Shown here in pieces: positions 1 to 10,849 of a stretch of DNA of 64,000 nucleotides. How positions within the stretch are numbered: position 1 is the stretch's first letter; each line of letters opens with the position of its first letter. The DNA lies in NCBI GenBank assembly GCA_022497145.1, contig MU385879.1:1-64000 (forward strand), written 5' to 3'. Under the pieces are notes generated by a model, which did not search any database, was not told the DNA's origin, and saw only the letters and a program-made list of their open reading frames with translations. Source of the DNA: Rostrohypoxylon terebratum. Its lineage: Eukaryota > Ascomycota > Sordariomycetes > Xylariales > Hypoxylaceae. The position numbers were made by a program, and so were the translations under genes.

Positions 1-463
1 GAATACGAGTGTGTTGGGTTTGGTTCAATCTTGTTCATCTGATCAACAGCTTCCAATAATAAGTGATGATAACCTCTTTGCAGGATTCCTGCCTGTATGC
101 GACCTGGCTGCCAACTGTATCTTGGCATCCAGTCCCCGTGTGACATCTGTTGTTGGCGGCCGAAATGAGAAGAAACCGAAAAGGAAATAAGAAAGGAAAA
201 GGAAAAATAAGGGAGAAAAATAAGAAAGGGGAAAAAATGAAAAACATCGGAAATAGAGGAAAATAAGGAAATAGTAAGCCCCTGATAAGTTCATCCTCCC
301 AAATTCTGTCCATAAGTCCACCATCCCAAACGACTAATCCTAAACAAGAGAGGGGTTGGCGGAATCATATTCCTCCAATTGATGAGACTAAACGAAGTTA
401 GCTTAATGCTTCCAAACGCACGAAGAAAATAGGATGTTAGACTAACCTAGGCGTCATAGCTAA
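1..463. other. intergenic, no gene seen
   Basis: No supportable gene. A purine-rich tract of A and G (about 160-265) lies downstream of the minus-strand gene that ends at 464. Reading frames here encode only low-complexity Phe/Leu-rich peptides with no family resemblance. Confidence 0.6.
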
Positions 464-2359
464 TCAGTTTGTTTGGTCATCTAAGGATGGTTTGGGTATG
501 CCATAGTCAGGATTTCCCTCCTGCTCATTGCCATTTTCCGACTGCGACTCTACACTCTTCTTCAACCCAGCACTCAGCATTGCATAGTGGTCTTCAGGGG
601 GTTCTATGAAGTGAGGCTTCAAAGGCGTGAGAGATTGAGGCAAGGCGTGGGTCTTGAGATAATTTCCCGAGTATGGATTGTCATCAAGTTTGGCTGGTAG
701 GCAGGGAGGACTAGGGGGGCATTCTTCTTTTTCTGATGGAATTTTGGGTATGGATAAGATCCAGTTCAGTTGTTCTCTAAACCGTAACCTTAAACGCCCG
801 GAACGTGACCTTCTAAGAGGAGCTCGCGAAGTTGTTGACTCGCCCTCGCCAGACATTGGTTTCGAGTTTTCTTTTTGGTCGTACGGTACGGTTTCATGAT
901 AGCTGAGGCTGAAAATTGGCATATTCCATTTCTGAGTCCAAAGATAAAGGTTCTCGATCGGATCTGTCGCCAATGACTTCCATTTGTCCTTCCATATGGC
1001 GCATTGTCTTGGAGTGTAATTAGAGAAGAGCTTTCTCTCACTGAATGGAAGGATGGCTCTAGCCAAGACAAACCATTCGCTGGCTGCTTCAGATACCCAA
1101 CTTTCTCCCATAGCTTTGTCGAATGCTAGCTTGATCTCTGCATTCTGAGGCGAGTCGGGTTCACTTTTCTTAGGATCCAATAATTCCGGTCCATAAAGGT
1201 ATCTGAATAGGCTTTCGTCCATAGATTCGTTAGGATCAGGCGTGTGCTTAGATTCGGTCTCATCCGATTGCCACAACCATTTTGGAAACACACGACCAGC
1301 GAATCTTGGCACAAACTGAGCATCATCCCAGTCAAGTATGCCAGTAATGGTTATGTTGGGAGAGAAATCAACCATGATGTTGCGAGGGAAGAGATCTGGA
1401 TGGCATAGACATACGAAGCTTTTCTGAGAATCAAATAGCCCCCGACCTCCCATGTCCTCAACTATGCTTTTGCACAACCTGAAGTACTTGAGAGAATAGT
1501 CCATGTTCCGGTTCTCGTCATTCGTTATCGCATATATGCGCCGCAAAAACATAGAAACCATGATGCGTCCCACGCTTGAACCTGGAGGATCAAATCGGAG
1601 AGATAGAGTTCTGTCTTTAGCGTTATCCGAGTTGACTGAATTGATAGGACGTTTCGTGGCAACAGTTCCGAAAGGCTGGACGAAAGTTTGACTATGGAGT
1701 TCATCGCGATATTTTATGTCCTGGTCATGAACCTGGATAGTTCCGGCAAATGGGCTCGTGACAGATTCAATCTGATGGTATAAGAGAGCCAACTCCTTTG
1801 CTAGAAGTAACTTTTGTTCATGGTCAAGATCATCCAAGACACTATGGAGAGACCTTCCGGGTATCCGTGAAAGTATGATATACCCGTTCTTTAGAGGATT
1901 GTTGTTGGTTATGTCCCATCTAATCACCCTTGGTACCTTAAGGTTGGTGAACTTGGTCAGATACTCGAGAATGCCGACCGAATGGGCTATGGTGTCATCA
2001 AAAGTGGGAATTCGCAAGACGTATTCGGCTGCCTCATTTTCCGCAATCATCACCGAAATAGTAAAAGCAACGTTCCATGAGCCGCTTCCAAGGAAACGAA
2101 TAGAGAGGGTGTCGTCATTGGTGGATGGCCATAGGTATTTGCAGAGCGCAAAGGCTTTCGTATACCACAACTCTGTAAAGTTCTTCTCATTTTTGTCAGC
2201 ATCGCAAAGGGGATCGCAAAGGATATCACTGGAGTGACTGTTGGGCTTATCATCGGAATGCTCATGAGAAGAATCTTTAGAATCACGAATGGTGTGTATG
2301 TCGCAGCGCAGTGTCGGAGGCTCTCTCTGCGCGATGCGTGACGGTCGAAGGACATCCAT
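464..2359 (-). CDS. APH/choline-kinase-like phosphotransferase-fold protein
   Basis: Single-exon gene of 631 codons. The fold is that of the aminoglycoside-phosphotransferase family, a protein-kinase-like clan that fungi have expanded and whose members mostly have no known substrate. Visible landmarks are a Gly-rich loop (GSGSWN, about residue 92), a catalytic-loop motif CHPDLFPRNIM (H-x-D then N) and a metal-binding LDWDDAQ about 20 residues later. These key residues look intact, so phosphotransfer is possible. The C-terminal 130 residues are Ser/Pro/Arg-rich and probably disordered; the first 60 are also low-complexity. I see no signal peptide or membrane segment. A resistance role should not be read from the family name. 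Fold well supported; substrate unknown. Confidence 0.82.
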   Translation of the reverse strand: MDVLRPSRIAQREPPTLRCDIHTIRDSKDSSHEHSDDKPNSHSSDILCDPLCDADKNEKNFTELWYTKAFALCKYLWPSTNDDTLSIRFLGSGSWNVAFTISVMIAENEAAEYVLRIPTFDDTIAHSVGILEYLTKFTNLKVPRVIRWDITNNNPLKNGYIILSRIPGRSLHSVLDDLDHEQKLLLAKELALLYHQIESVTSPFAGTIQVHDQDIKYRDELHSQTFVQPFGTVATKRPINSVNSDNAKDRTLSLRFDPPGSSVGRIMVSMFLRRIYAITNDENRNMDYSLKYFRLCKSIVEDMGGRGLFDSQKSFVCLCHPDLFPRNIMVDFSPNITITGILDWDDAQFVPRFAGRVFPKWLWQSDETESKHTPDPNESMDESLFRYLYGPELLDPKKSEPDSPQNAEIKLAFDKAMGESWVSEAASEWFVLARAILPFSERKLFSNYTPRQCAIWKDKWKSLATDPIENLYLWTQKWNMPIFSLSYHETVPYDQKENSKPMSGEGESTTSRAPLRRSRSGRLRLRFREQLNWILSIPKIPSEKEECPPSPPCLPAKLDDNPYSGNYLKTHALPQSLTPLKPHFIEPPEDHYAMLSAGLKKSVESQSENGNEQEGNPDYGIPKPSLDDQTN

Positions 2360-2491
2360 GATTGCTGATGCGGTCTGGTGCTTGTCGTTTGTCGAAAATC
2401 AAGATGTAAAGGGGAGTTGTGAAAAGTGAAAAGTGAAAAGGAGATGTCAAGGAAAGTACAAAATCGAAAGCAAGGAAAGACGTTTATCTTC

Positions 2492-3286
2492 TTAATCCCA
2501 ATCAACAGAAGTGTCCCACTCGGCATTAGCCTCCCAGTCGATAGTAGAGTAATCAATTGAATCGTCACGCCTTATAGTTAAACGAATAGTTAGCTTCCAA
2601 ATTTTGCTGAATGCGATCAATCGATATGTAAGTTTGTAAATGTGCAGGTGTGCAGGTGTGTGTAGGTGTGCAAGTGTGTAAGTTTGTAAACTGGATGCAA
2701 AAATGTAAAGATGTAAAAGCTTATGCAAATATCAATCAAACGGTGCATCATGGGTCTACTAGTTAGGTCTAGGTAGATAACCCATCCGGGCAGATATGTA
2801 GGTAAGTACACCAGATAAATATCTGCTTAGGCAGGTACCATCCATGGCATGTGTACTTAGTAGGCACCTGGCAATGATGAAGCACCAGGTGATAGATAAG
2901 AATGGAAAGAATGGGGGTTAAAGAACGAACAAAAGAAAATGCACGAATACTTACACAGGCTTCCAATGACGAGGTTTGGTTCTAACCTTTCGGTTAGCCT
3001 CCGCCTCTTCGGCTTCCTTGGCCTCTTTGGCCTTGCGTTCTTCCTCCTCTACTTTGGCGGCGCGATCCTGGGATGCCTCAAAAGCCTTGCACGCGGGGCA
3101 GAGTTCACCCTTCATATGATGTTTGTTGTGCTTACGACAGACCTTTTGGTGAGTCGTGCAATACCAAGCACCACCTTTCTTGTTCGGGTCATCAGGGTTA
3201 GGCGCCTGTGCCGTACGACACGGCTTGCCAGAAGTTTTAGCACCCGGACAATGATGTTGGGTGGAGCGGGGATTGTTACTAGGCAT
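2492..3286 (-). CDS. small Cys/His-rich putative zinc-binding protein, two exons
   Basis: Exon 1 is 2955-3286 and exon 2 is 2492-2570, giving 136 residues. Reading through exon 1 alone meets a TAA, but that TAA lies inside a perfect GTAAGT donor (2949-2954). An acceptor at 2571-2572 preceded by a GCTAAC branch site restores the frame and adds a C-terminus rich in Asp and Trp (ends SVDWD). The intron is 384 bp, long for this window, and holds a GT-rich repeat. Cys13, Cys23, Cys43, His46, Cys50, His53, His56/57, Cys63 and Cys66 could bind one or two zinc ions (core WYCTTH and GELCPAC). Residues 67-100 are a Lys/Glu/Ala helix, probably coiled coil. I do not recognise the family. The 111-residue form ending at 2951 is the alternative. 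Confidence 0.65.
2629..2692 (+). repeat. imperfect GT-rich tandem repeat inside an intron
   Basis: Degenerate repeats of the type GTGTGCAGGT / GTGTAAGTTT run through this stretch, within the proposed intron of the small Cys/His-rich gene. On the transcribed strand it is CA-rich. It may explain the unusual intron length. Confidence 0.55.
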
Positions 3287-4646
3287 AGCAACGTGTTAAC
3301 AGCTCGAAGACTGAATCATGGTAGGCGGGTAAGAAGAATTGAGAGTTTGTTGTTAATGAGGGAAAGGAACTGGATGTTGTGCGTGAATTGGGTTGTTATG
3401 TGTGAGTTAGTGATTTGGTTTGATGAATGAGGAAGAGTTTGTTCAATTTGTTAAATAATTAAAAAGATATTGTAGGTGACAAGTAGGTCAGTAGTTATGG
3501 ACGTTCTTGCCCTGGTTCGAGTACCTACACTTTCCAATGTGCTGAACAATGCGTATCTTCACACAGGTTCCTGTCGTTGGCAGCTGCACTTACAACAATT
3601 TTCAACTGACTTGGAAGACACTTACCATTTTTAGGATGCCTATCTACTATATCTACTGTATACATCCATGGTATGTATATGACTACTCTACTACTCTGGT
3701 GACTTGAGGGTCGGTCCTGCCCTTCTTCTTTTTTTCTGTGATCCCGTGCCCAATATATCGACCCAAAGTAGGATAGCAGCACAGTATCAAACACATAGCT
3801 CGTTGAGATTGGACAAAACTTTGAAAAAATTTCTCCCATCGCGGCTGCTCAACAAGGGTCTTGCAACTATTGCCAGTGTCAACTGCTCGAGTATTGCCAT
3901 TAGATGTTTAGTCTAGTCGAGGTAGTCGAGGTATCCATGTATCCCTCAGCTACAGATATTCCCACTATGTAATTACCTATCGTCTGCTATTAAGACTGTG
4001 TATCTACTCGGTATGTACTACGCTATATTATGACCTCAATCAAGAATATTTATAAAAGTCGTCAATGCTTGCCTGACAAGTAGCAACAGAGTATAGCTAC
4101 ATCTTAGGTGCATTTATCATGCGTATCAGCAATTTAGAAGACTTAAAACCATTTTCAATTAAATATATAGATCATACGTATTTTGTAGGAATGTAGATGT
4201 CAAATTTCATCCCAAGATTTCGATTTCAGAGAAGCACGCCCGCCCAACCCCATTTCCTCTGATCGAGTTCCGTTTACGCTGGTATCCAATTTACACGACA
4301 AAAATACTATCAGAATTCCTAGTGCTCACATCTACCCCGAGAGAACTAAGTGTATTGCTAGAAGAGAGATTTTTGATATGAGGTTCGTTGAGACATCGAA
4401 GACTTCAACTTCAATACATACCTATGATAGTACCTATGTAGTTGAATTAATACCCACTTACCTATTTTAGCTGAGATATGATTTGTGATTGGTGGATCCT
4501 TCACGCCACTCAAAATTACAGGGATTAAAAAGTCGTTGGAGCCAATAGGATCTATCAAATGGGCAGACTAAGAGTGACGACCCAAAGCTAAAAAAGTGTG
4601 CCTCGAACTTATGAAACATCATTATAACTTTTCCCAGTCATTTATA
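3287..4646. other. AT-rich intergenic region
   Basis: About 1.36 kb between the 5' end of the small Cys/His-rich gene and the 3' end of the HET gene. It is rich in A/T and in TACCTA/TAGGTA-type words. No reading frame here shows family similarity or credible splice structure; no RNA gene was seen. Confidence 0.6.
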
Positions 4647-5909
4647 TCATCCACCAATTTCCTTCACTTCCTCCATAGTAGCCCCAGGATCCTTTAAAAT
4701 ACGTCTCTCAACCAAATCATAGAACCTCCGATACGTCTCCTCCCACGAAAGCGAGTAATCCGGTACGAGACCTGCGACCTCAGCTGGTGTAACCAAACTC
4801 ATAACACCGTAAATGCGATCGCGCGGGTCCGCCACATTCCTGTTCCTAATCGAATGCACGACATCCAGCAACGACGGCGCCTCCGGCTTCCCAGTGCGCC
4901 TTGCGTCCGCCGCCAAGCTCTGCTCCAGCAGTTCGCGCACGGGACGCAGGTCCACGGCGTCGCGGAGCACGGACTGTTGCCACGAGGGCGCGAGCTCGGC
5001 CATCTTGATACGCATGAGGAAGCGCCTAGTCTCCGCGCCGCGCTTCCACTCCACCCGTATCAGACCGACGTGCATGACGACGCGGGGCGCGAGCGCGGCT
5101 TCTTGGACTACCCACAGACGGCTGAAGTACGGGCGCTCTAGTATATCCTTCAGCGATTTCTCGACGACCTCGCTCTCCTCACGGTCCCAGGGCGCATTGT
5201 CGCCCTGCAGACTCGCCGAGCTATGGGCCAGGTACGCCAAGATCTCCATGCCGAACCTCGAGTGCGGCGTCGGCAGACCGAGCCAAACAAGCACCGAACT
5301 ACACAAAGAATAGATCTTCGTCATAATCTGGACCTGCTGTCCCCTTTCCTCATTATCTATCTGATTGATGCAAATAGCATCAACCCACAATGTCCTAGAC
5401 CGTTTCTCATACCGGAGCTGGCGAAGCGCGTCCGTTAAGTTTGGCGCTATCTTAAGGTTCCGGCCGCCGCCGAGGTCGATCGTCGCGGACCCGGGTCTCC
5501 AGAGGTCGCCCCATACGTAAGACAGTGCGTCGAACCTGCCGTGCGCGGACTCCGTCAATTGCACCGTGTGCAGCGTTCCGCGAAGCGGGTCGTTACCCGA
5601 TCCCGGGTGTAACTCTAATAGTCGGATGTAGCGCTTTCCGTCTGGGAGAGGTTCGTACTTGTACCGGTTCTCCGAAAGATCCTATTGGTGCGATATATGT
5701 TAAATGTGGATTGAGATAGACCGGACGATGCATTTTGTACGGTCGATAGGTACCTAGGTACTCACATCTTCGTCTTGTGGCGGTGGGTTTACTATGTCTT
5801 TGGTAAATCGAATCCAGAACCCGGCCGATAGTCGATAACCCTTGAGCTGGAACGGCGTCGAGAATTTGCGCGTAGTAAGTTTCCAGAGATATGTGGTTTT
5901 GCCGGCCAT
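4647..5909 (-). CDS. heterokaryon-incompatibility (HET) domain protein, short form
   Basis: Two exons: 5766-5909 (48 codons from the ATG at 5909) and 4647-5681, joined across an 84-bp intron (donor GTGAGT, acceptor AATAG, phase 0), giving 392 residues. The HET domain shows its usual landmarks: a YEPLP...IRLLELHPG entry, DALSYVWGD, LWVDAICINQ, VLVWLG, RPYFSRLWVVQE and a terminal RNRNVADPRDRIYGVMSL block. HET domains act in non-self recognition and cell death after hyphal fusion; most such proteins run to 600 or more residues with a variable C-terminal half. This one stops about 50 residues after the RDRIYG block, so it is almost only the HET domain. The main exon is GC-rich compared with its flanks. 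A truncated or regulatory variant is possible. Confidence 0.88.
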
Positions 5910-6477
5910 TGTAAGTCGCCAACGCAGTTTGCGGTTTGGGTTGAACTGGACTCTACCTAACCCGACATCTCATCTCCATAGGTAGGTAGTGTTTATAATA
6001 CATGGCGGGTAAGCCCTAGATGTCGTAAATTGTGAGGGTGGGTTACCTCATGCATAGTGGCGTACACACAGCCCCCAAACTGCGGCAGGCTGCGTGGATA
6101 AAAGCAACGAGCAATTTTCAACCTTGGACTGGATTTTTCTATTTCTACCTATGAAGATTGCATCCTGGAATATAGCTGACCCCCATTTGGTCAGTAAGCA
6201 AGTCAGCTGTGGAATAAGTCGATGAGAATTGTACAGCCCTCTTGGCTTCATTGAGAACGATAAGCATGGAGATCCAATTCTGATAGGACCATGAATGCAG
6301 GGTATTATTGGGGTTGCGTCGATAAGTAAAGACCATATCGGCGTCCAAAAATCGCTCCAACTAGTTGAATTAATTTGATTGACGTTTTTGCCCCGCCCTC
6401 ACCTATTGCGACTGTCTATGAAATGCTCCTCCCAATGCCGAATGATGTGGGAATAAAAAATCACTGGTAAATTGCGG
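5910..6477. other. intergenic between HET and vps9
   Basis: Holds the HET promoter and the vps9 3' end. A TAGGTAGGTAG word lies near 5981-5990. I see no gene. Confidence 0.6.
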
Positions 6478-9114
6478 TTACGCGCTTAAAGCAAGGCATG
6501 CATCAACCGCAAGACCAACTCTAGAATGAAGACATCAGTACATCAGTTGAATGTAATTAGGGAATTGGTGAACCAACTAACCTTCCTTCTTTCTGGTAGA
6601 CAACGTCGCTAATGATGTCTCTATCTAGATCCGGGAACATTCCTGCGAGGGTTTCTACAACGTTATTGTGTTCTGCTCGATGTATTCTCTGGGCTTCAGC
6701 AACTTCTGCGCTCGCCTGTCTTGCCGCAGCTTCTTCGGCGGACAGTCGTTGGCGTAAATCTGTCGAAGGCCGTTTATCCATACTCGGTCGCGGGCTGAGA
6801 CGTGGTGCATCTGAGGACGTGCGGATAGGTGAGCTGGGTCCGGCGACACTTGTATCCTCCGAGAACATGCGACCGATGGATGAAAGAGGCCTTTGAATTG
6901 TACGGAGTAAACCAGAGATCGCGGGTCCTTCTTCGTCAGAGTCGTTACCATCATTAGAAGATAAAGATCGCCGCGGTGTACTCGAGCCATCTATCTCGAG
7001 TGAGGGGCGTGTTGAAGAGGGCCCCGGAGGATACAGTCCAGATTTCTCGGACAATTGTGGCTGCGATGGGGCAGGAGCGGGCGGCTGTTCCTCCGCTCGA
7101 TGCTTTTCTGCAATGGCAGAGACAGCCGCCTCAACATTCTTATCGAATTCTTCATCCGAGATCGTCAGGGTCGTACGATCCATATTCTCGATGAACTGTA
7201 TAGCACCCATCTAATCACTTCGTAAGTCTAGAAGTTTGATATTGAAGTGCGGGTTCAATACTTACTAAAGATGAGAGATAGTATCCAGCTTCTCCCGCGA
7301 GTTTATCTTGGTTTCGGAACCGTAAGATATAATGAACATTAGAGACTAGGTGTTCCGGGTTGGAACGTAAAACGACAAATATTAGAAGCGGCATGAACGA
7401 GTCGGCAGATGAGTCAGACTTGTTATGTTTGAGAAGCCCTATTGGATCAGTTAGTGTCATGATAGGTGGATATTAAAGCGTTCATACCAAATATGACTTT
7501 GCAGCAATTAAGAACGCAAATGATTTTGTCCCGAGGAGCCCGGTAGGACTTGATCTTGAGGAGTTCTGAGATCGTTAGCAATGGATCACAGATTCGTGCT
7601 TCTTATAACTTGCCTTGCTCAGCTAGAGTGAGGAATCTCTTCCCACTGTCGCTGCTGGCTGGAATGTCTAAATGCTCTTCCCGGACCCAGCCGTAGATGT
7701 TGATCTTCTGCGCTAGGATCTCATCCCTTTCTACGTCCTCTTGGTGTTGCCCACGCCGTCCAGGACCCATCGGTCGATCACCTCCCCGGCGCCTTGGTTT
7801 CGCGCCAGGGATGGGTTGTGGAGGAGGGATCGCAGGCGAAAAGGTTTGTGAATAGAGCCTATTCATAACGAGTTTCTCCATCCCTTCTCGGGCATTGTCA
7901 AACTCTGCGTCTGAAACCTCACTCCATACTTCACATTGGGCCATTTTATTGGCTATGAAGGCGAGAAAATCGCCAATAATCTTCACTTGTTCATGAACCA
8001 TCCACTGGCGTTTTGCGAACTCGGACAAGAATGATTTGAGATATCTTGCTACGGGATCAGCCTTTTTATGTTTGAGTTGTTCTAAGAACCGATGGAAATC
8101 AAACGGGAGCGGAGGCTCGGGTTCTGGTTCCGGTGGCGGCGGCCTATGTAGCGATGCTGTGGATGAGGCCTGAGGATCTGCTATAGGAATCCTCTCGTCT
8201 GATGGGCCATCTTTTGGCGGAACCGGGGGACCTTGATCATCGAGTTCTTTCTGTTTCTCCTTCGACCTGGTACTTGTTGGCGACGTGCTCGAAAGTCTTA
8301 ATCCTTGCATTTCCTGCAACTGCTGAGCAATACTCGGAGCCAAAGGTTCAAGACTAGACTTTCTCGGGGGATGTTGTATCGGAGGACTGCCTAGAAGTGG
8401 TGAGGTAATTTCAAGTCGTGGACTCATTACTTCGTCTTCTCCCGGACCACCGCCTTCTTCAGGGAACTGCTCCATGATACTCTGAATTTCTGAACGAGAA
8501 TTCCCCTCCTGTTCATCCTCGCTCGCGTAGCGCCTCTCGTCATATCCGGCATCAGATCGAGTTGGGGATGGTTCGTGGCCATGTCCCTTGAATCGGTGGG
8601 CGGAGTTGGCTCTCGACGGAGGTTGAGAACCATCCGGGGTTGGGGGCGTGGGGTCGACATATGGAGTAGGTGTGATGGTTAGATATTGTGGTCTCGTGGG
8701 TTTGAGTGTTGCGACAGACGATTCTAGAGGGTCAGCTGCAGCGCCGGATGTAGATTCTTGATCGACTTTGTCAAGTTTATCATCCAGCATATCTTCAGTG
8801 ATCGGACCCTTTCCCTTGTGGGTAGTTTGGCTTGTCGGAGCCTTATCCTCGGTAAGGTCTATTAAGATGCTTTGGCCATTTAGGGCGGTTGGTTTGTCGT
8901 TTTTGTCATTTTTGCTCCCGCCATCCTTGTCCTTGCTCCGAGTGTCGTTTATTTCTGACTCTGGTGGAATAGCAGCGGCGGTGGGCGAGGAAGCATCTGG
9001 CAGATTGGCGGGCTTTTGATCACTCATGGCGGGGTCATGGTCGGACGTGACGGTAACCTCTGGTCTAACAAGAGGGCTTGCAGACTCTGGTATGAGCTGC
9101 TGGTGAGGAGGCAT
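6478..9114 (-). CDS. vps9: Vps9-type guanine nucleotide exchange factor (VPS9 + CUE)
   Basis: Five exons give 807 residues: 7614-9114, 7488-7565, 7266-7438, 6582-7210 and 6478-6520. All phases fit. Intron 1 (48 bp) starts with GC (GCAAGT), a non-canonical GC-AG intron; the others are GT-AG of 49-61 bp. Residues 1-330 are disordered (Pro/Ser/Asp-rich). A helical bundle starts near residue 338 (FHRFLEQL), followed by the VPS9 domain at about 455-605 with the LLKIKSYRAPRDK helix, the ADSFMPLLIFVVLRSNPEHL core and NVHYI. The extreme C-terminus is a ubiquitin-binding CUE domain (MFPDLDRDIISDVV, then VGLAVDACLALSA encoded mainly by exon 5). Vps9 activates Vps21/Rab5-class GTPases for endosome and vacuole transport. 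Without exon 5 the CUE helix would be lost. Confidence 0.95.
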
Positions 9115-10849
9115 GCATGAAAGATCAAAAGTTCGAGTCTCTCAAGCTGGAGTCAATTTAGAGAGGAACGTTGATCTTTGTCGCGTGGCCGTGGCGGAGA
9201 TTAGGAAGTATTATCAACGGTGAGTGAAGTGAGTTAGTGTAGAATAATTAGGTATGTAGATATGCAGATGCAGATAGGTTAGGTTCGGTGCTGGGATGAT
9301 TACATATTCTGCATAACCCTGGAGATGGTTTATCGTTATCGCTTTCCTCGACGCGTCCCGGTGAAACTTTACAACTTCGAGGATTTTAATGAAGCACAAT
9401 GAACATGCATAAGGTTCCAGCGCCTGCCCACTACCCACTCTGCACTGTCCAGTGAGCCGCTGCTCCAATGAATGGTCGGCCGATGCTAAACCTTGTTATC
9501 TCCGACCAGCCCTACTTTTGGAAGGTACCTAGTCCTAAGTATCTGTAGCAATCAAAGGCCCCATGCCACACACGTCATCTGCCAAAAAGCAATTTAACAT
9601 TCTGGGGCTAATCACAGTTTACGTCAGCATATCATTGAAAATTTGAAATGTCTTAGAAGTTAGATGTCAATATCGCCGACCATACATTTTGTACATTCTA
9701 TACATTCACGAGAGAAGGAATTCCTATGCGGGCAGTCAATCAGATATCTTTATTAAAGGCTCAAAATTCGGCCTTTACCTTTTTCGCCATATCTTGGTTG
9801 ATATTCCAAACTATCTTCGCTGCCGTTTGGACTTGAAACATCTCGAGTCTTGGAAAGAGATATTTAGCAGCCACACGCACTGTTCAGAGCTCTCTGTGTC
9901 AAAACAAGACTATTAATAATACCTAGGTCCTAGATACGATGCGATTACTACATAGTAGGTAGTTCCCTACTAAGTAGCCTTAGTTTAAGTCTGAGCAAAT
10001 GCGATATTTTACCTATCGAGTAGCGATTGTTGGCAGTTCAAAATCCTGTTGAATGGACAAGCTGACAAGCTGCTTCATTTATAAGGCTAATAATATGCTA
10101 AATCTCGAAAAACATCTCTTAATATATATCCCGGGTATCTTTCATGTCAGGGTTGAACCATGAACGATTCCTGTCAAAGCAAACCCTACACGTGCATTTT
10201 GTAAGTGCACATGCGTATGAAGTACGGGTTGAAGGTGTTAAAGCCTTGAAGGTTTCGACATAAAATGAGGAGAAAGCGATCGTGACCGAGCGATTGGGTG
10301 AAAGTCATCCCATGGCGACCCACGTTATGCAGTGTTATGCGTCGTGTTCCCAGCTTGTTCCCAGCTAGTTTCAATTGGTTGCGTGTCCGGATAAGTACTA
10401 GCCGCCGCAAAACATAGTGAATGGTACCTGCGATCGATGCCAAGAGACCGTTACGGAAGCTACGGCTACTAATACGGGCTTGCCCGGCATGGTAAACAGG
10501 GAATGTACAATGCATTACTAGATTTCAGAGAGGATTGTGATGGCCGGAGTATGTACATTTCCGATTCTTCTCTTTTCCTCTTGGAAATTCCCAACATAAT
10601 AATTCAGTTTTGACCTCGTCCTAACCTTGAGAAGGTGGTTGAAGTCCCTCCTCGCTTCAGGACTTCAGAACTTCAGGACATCGGCTTCTTTGCGGCCTGT
10701 CATTCGTTTTTAGCTGCTTTCAACACTCGCTTAAGGTTCCCATTGCACTTGTAACTCAATAATCTACGCCTTTCGCAATCCTGAATATGGGTCTTGAATA
10801 AGACGAGTCCCGTCAAAAAGTCTCATGCTGCCAACGCTCGCAAGACGCT
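9115..10849. other. divergent promoter region of vps9 and the flippase gene
   Basis: 1.7 kb between two divergently transcribed housekeeping genes. A 109-codon minus-strand frame (10186-10515) has no recognisable family and is probably chance. ACCTAGGTCCTAG occurs near 9931-9943. CT-rich patches near 10561-10590 and 10720-10790 resemble fungal core promoters. Confidence 0.55.

Noticed and set aside
464..2359. Antibiotic-resistance kinase
   Set aside because: The APH fold is common in fungi with unrelated or unknown substrates; the name of the domain is not evidence for resistance.
5593..5922. 109-residue minus-strand frame overlapping the HET 5' end
   Set aside because: It is a shadow: the real first HET exon uses a different frame from ATG 5909, with in-phase splicing at 5765.
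10186..10515. 109-residue minus-strand frame in the flippase promoter
   Set aside because: No motif, no splice context, composition like non-coding DNA.
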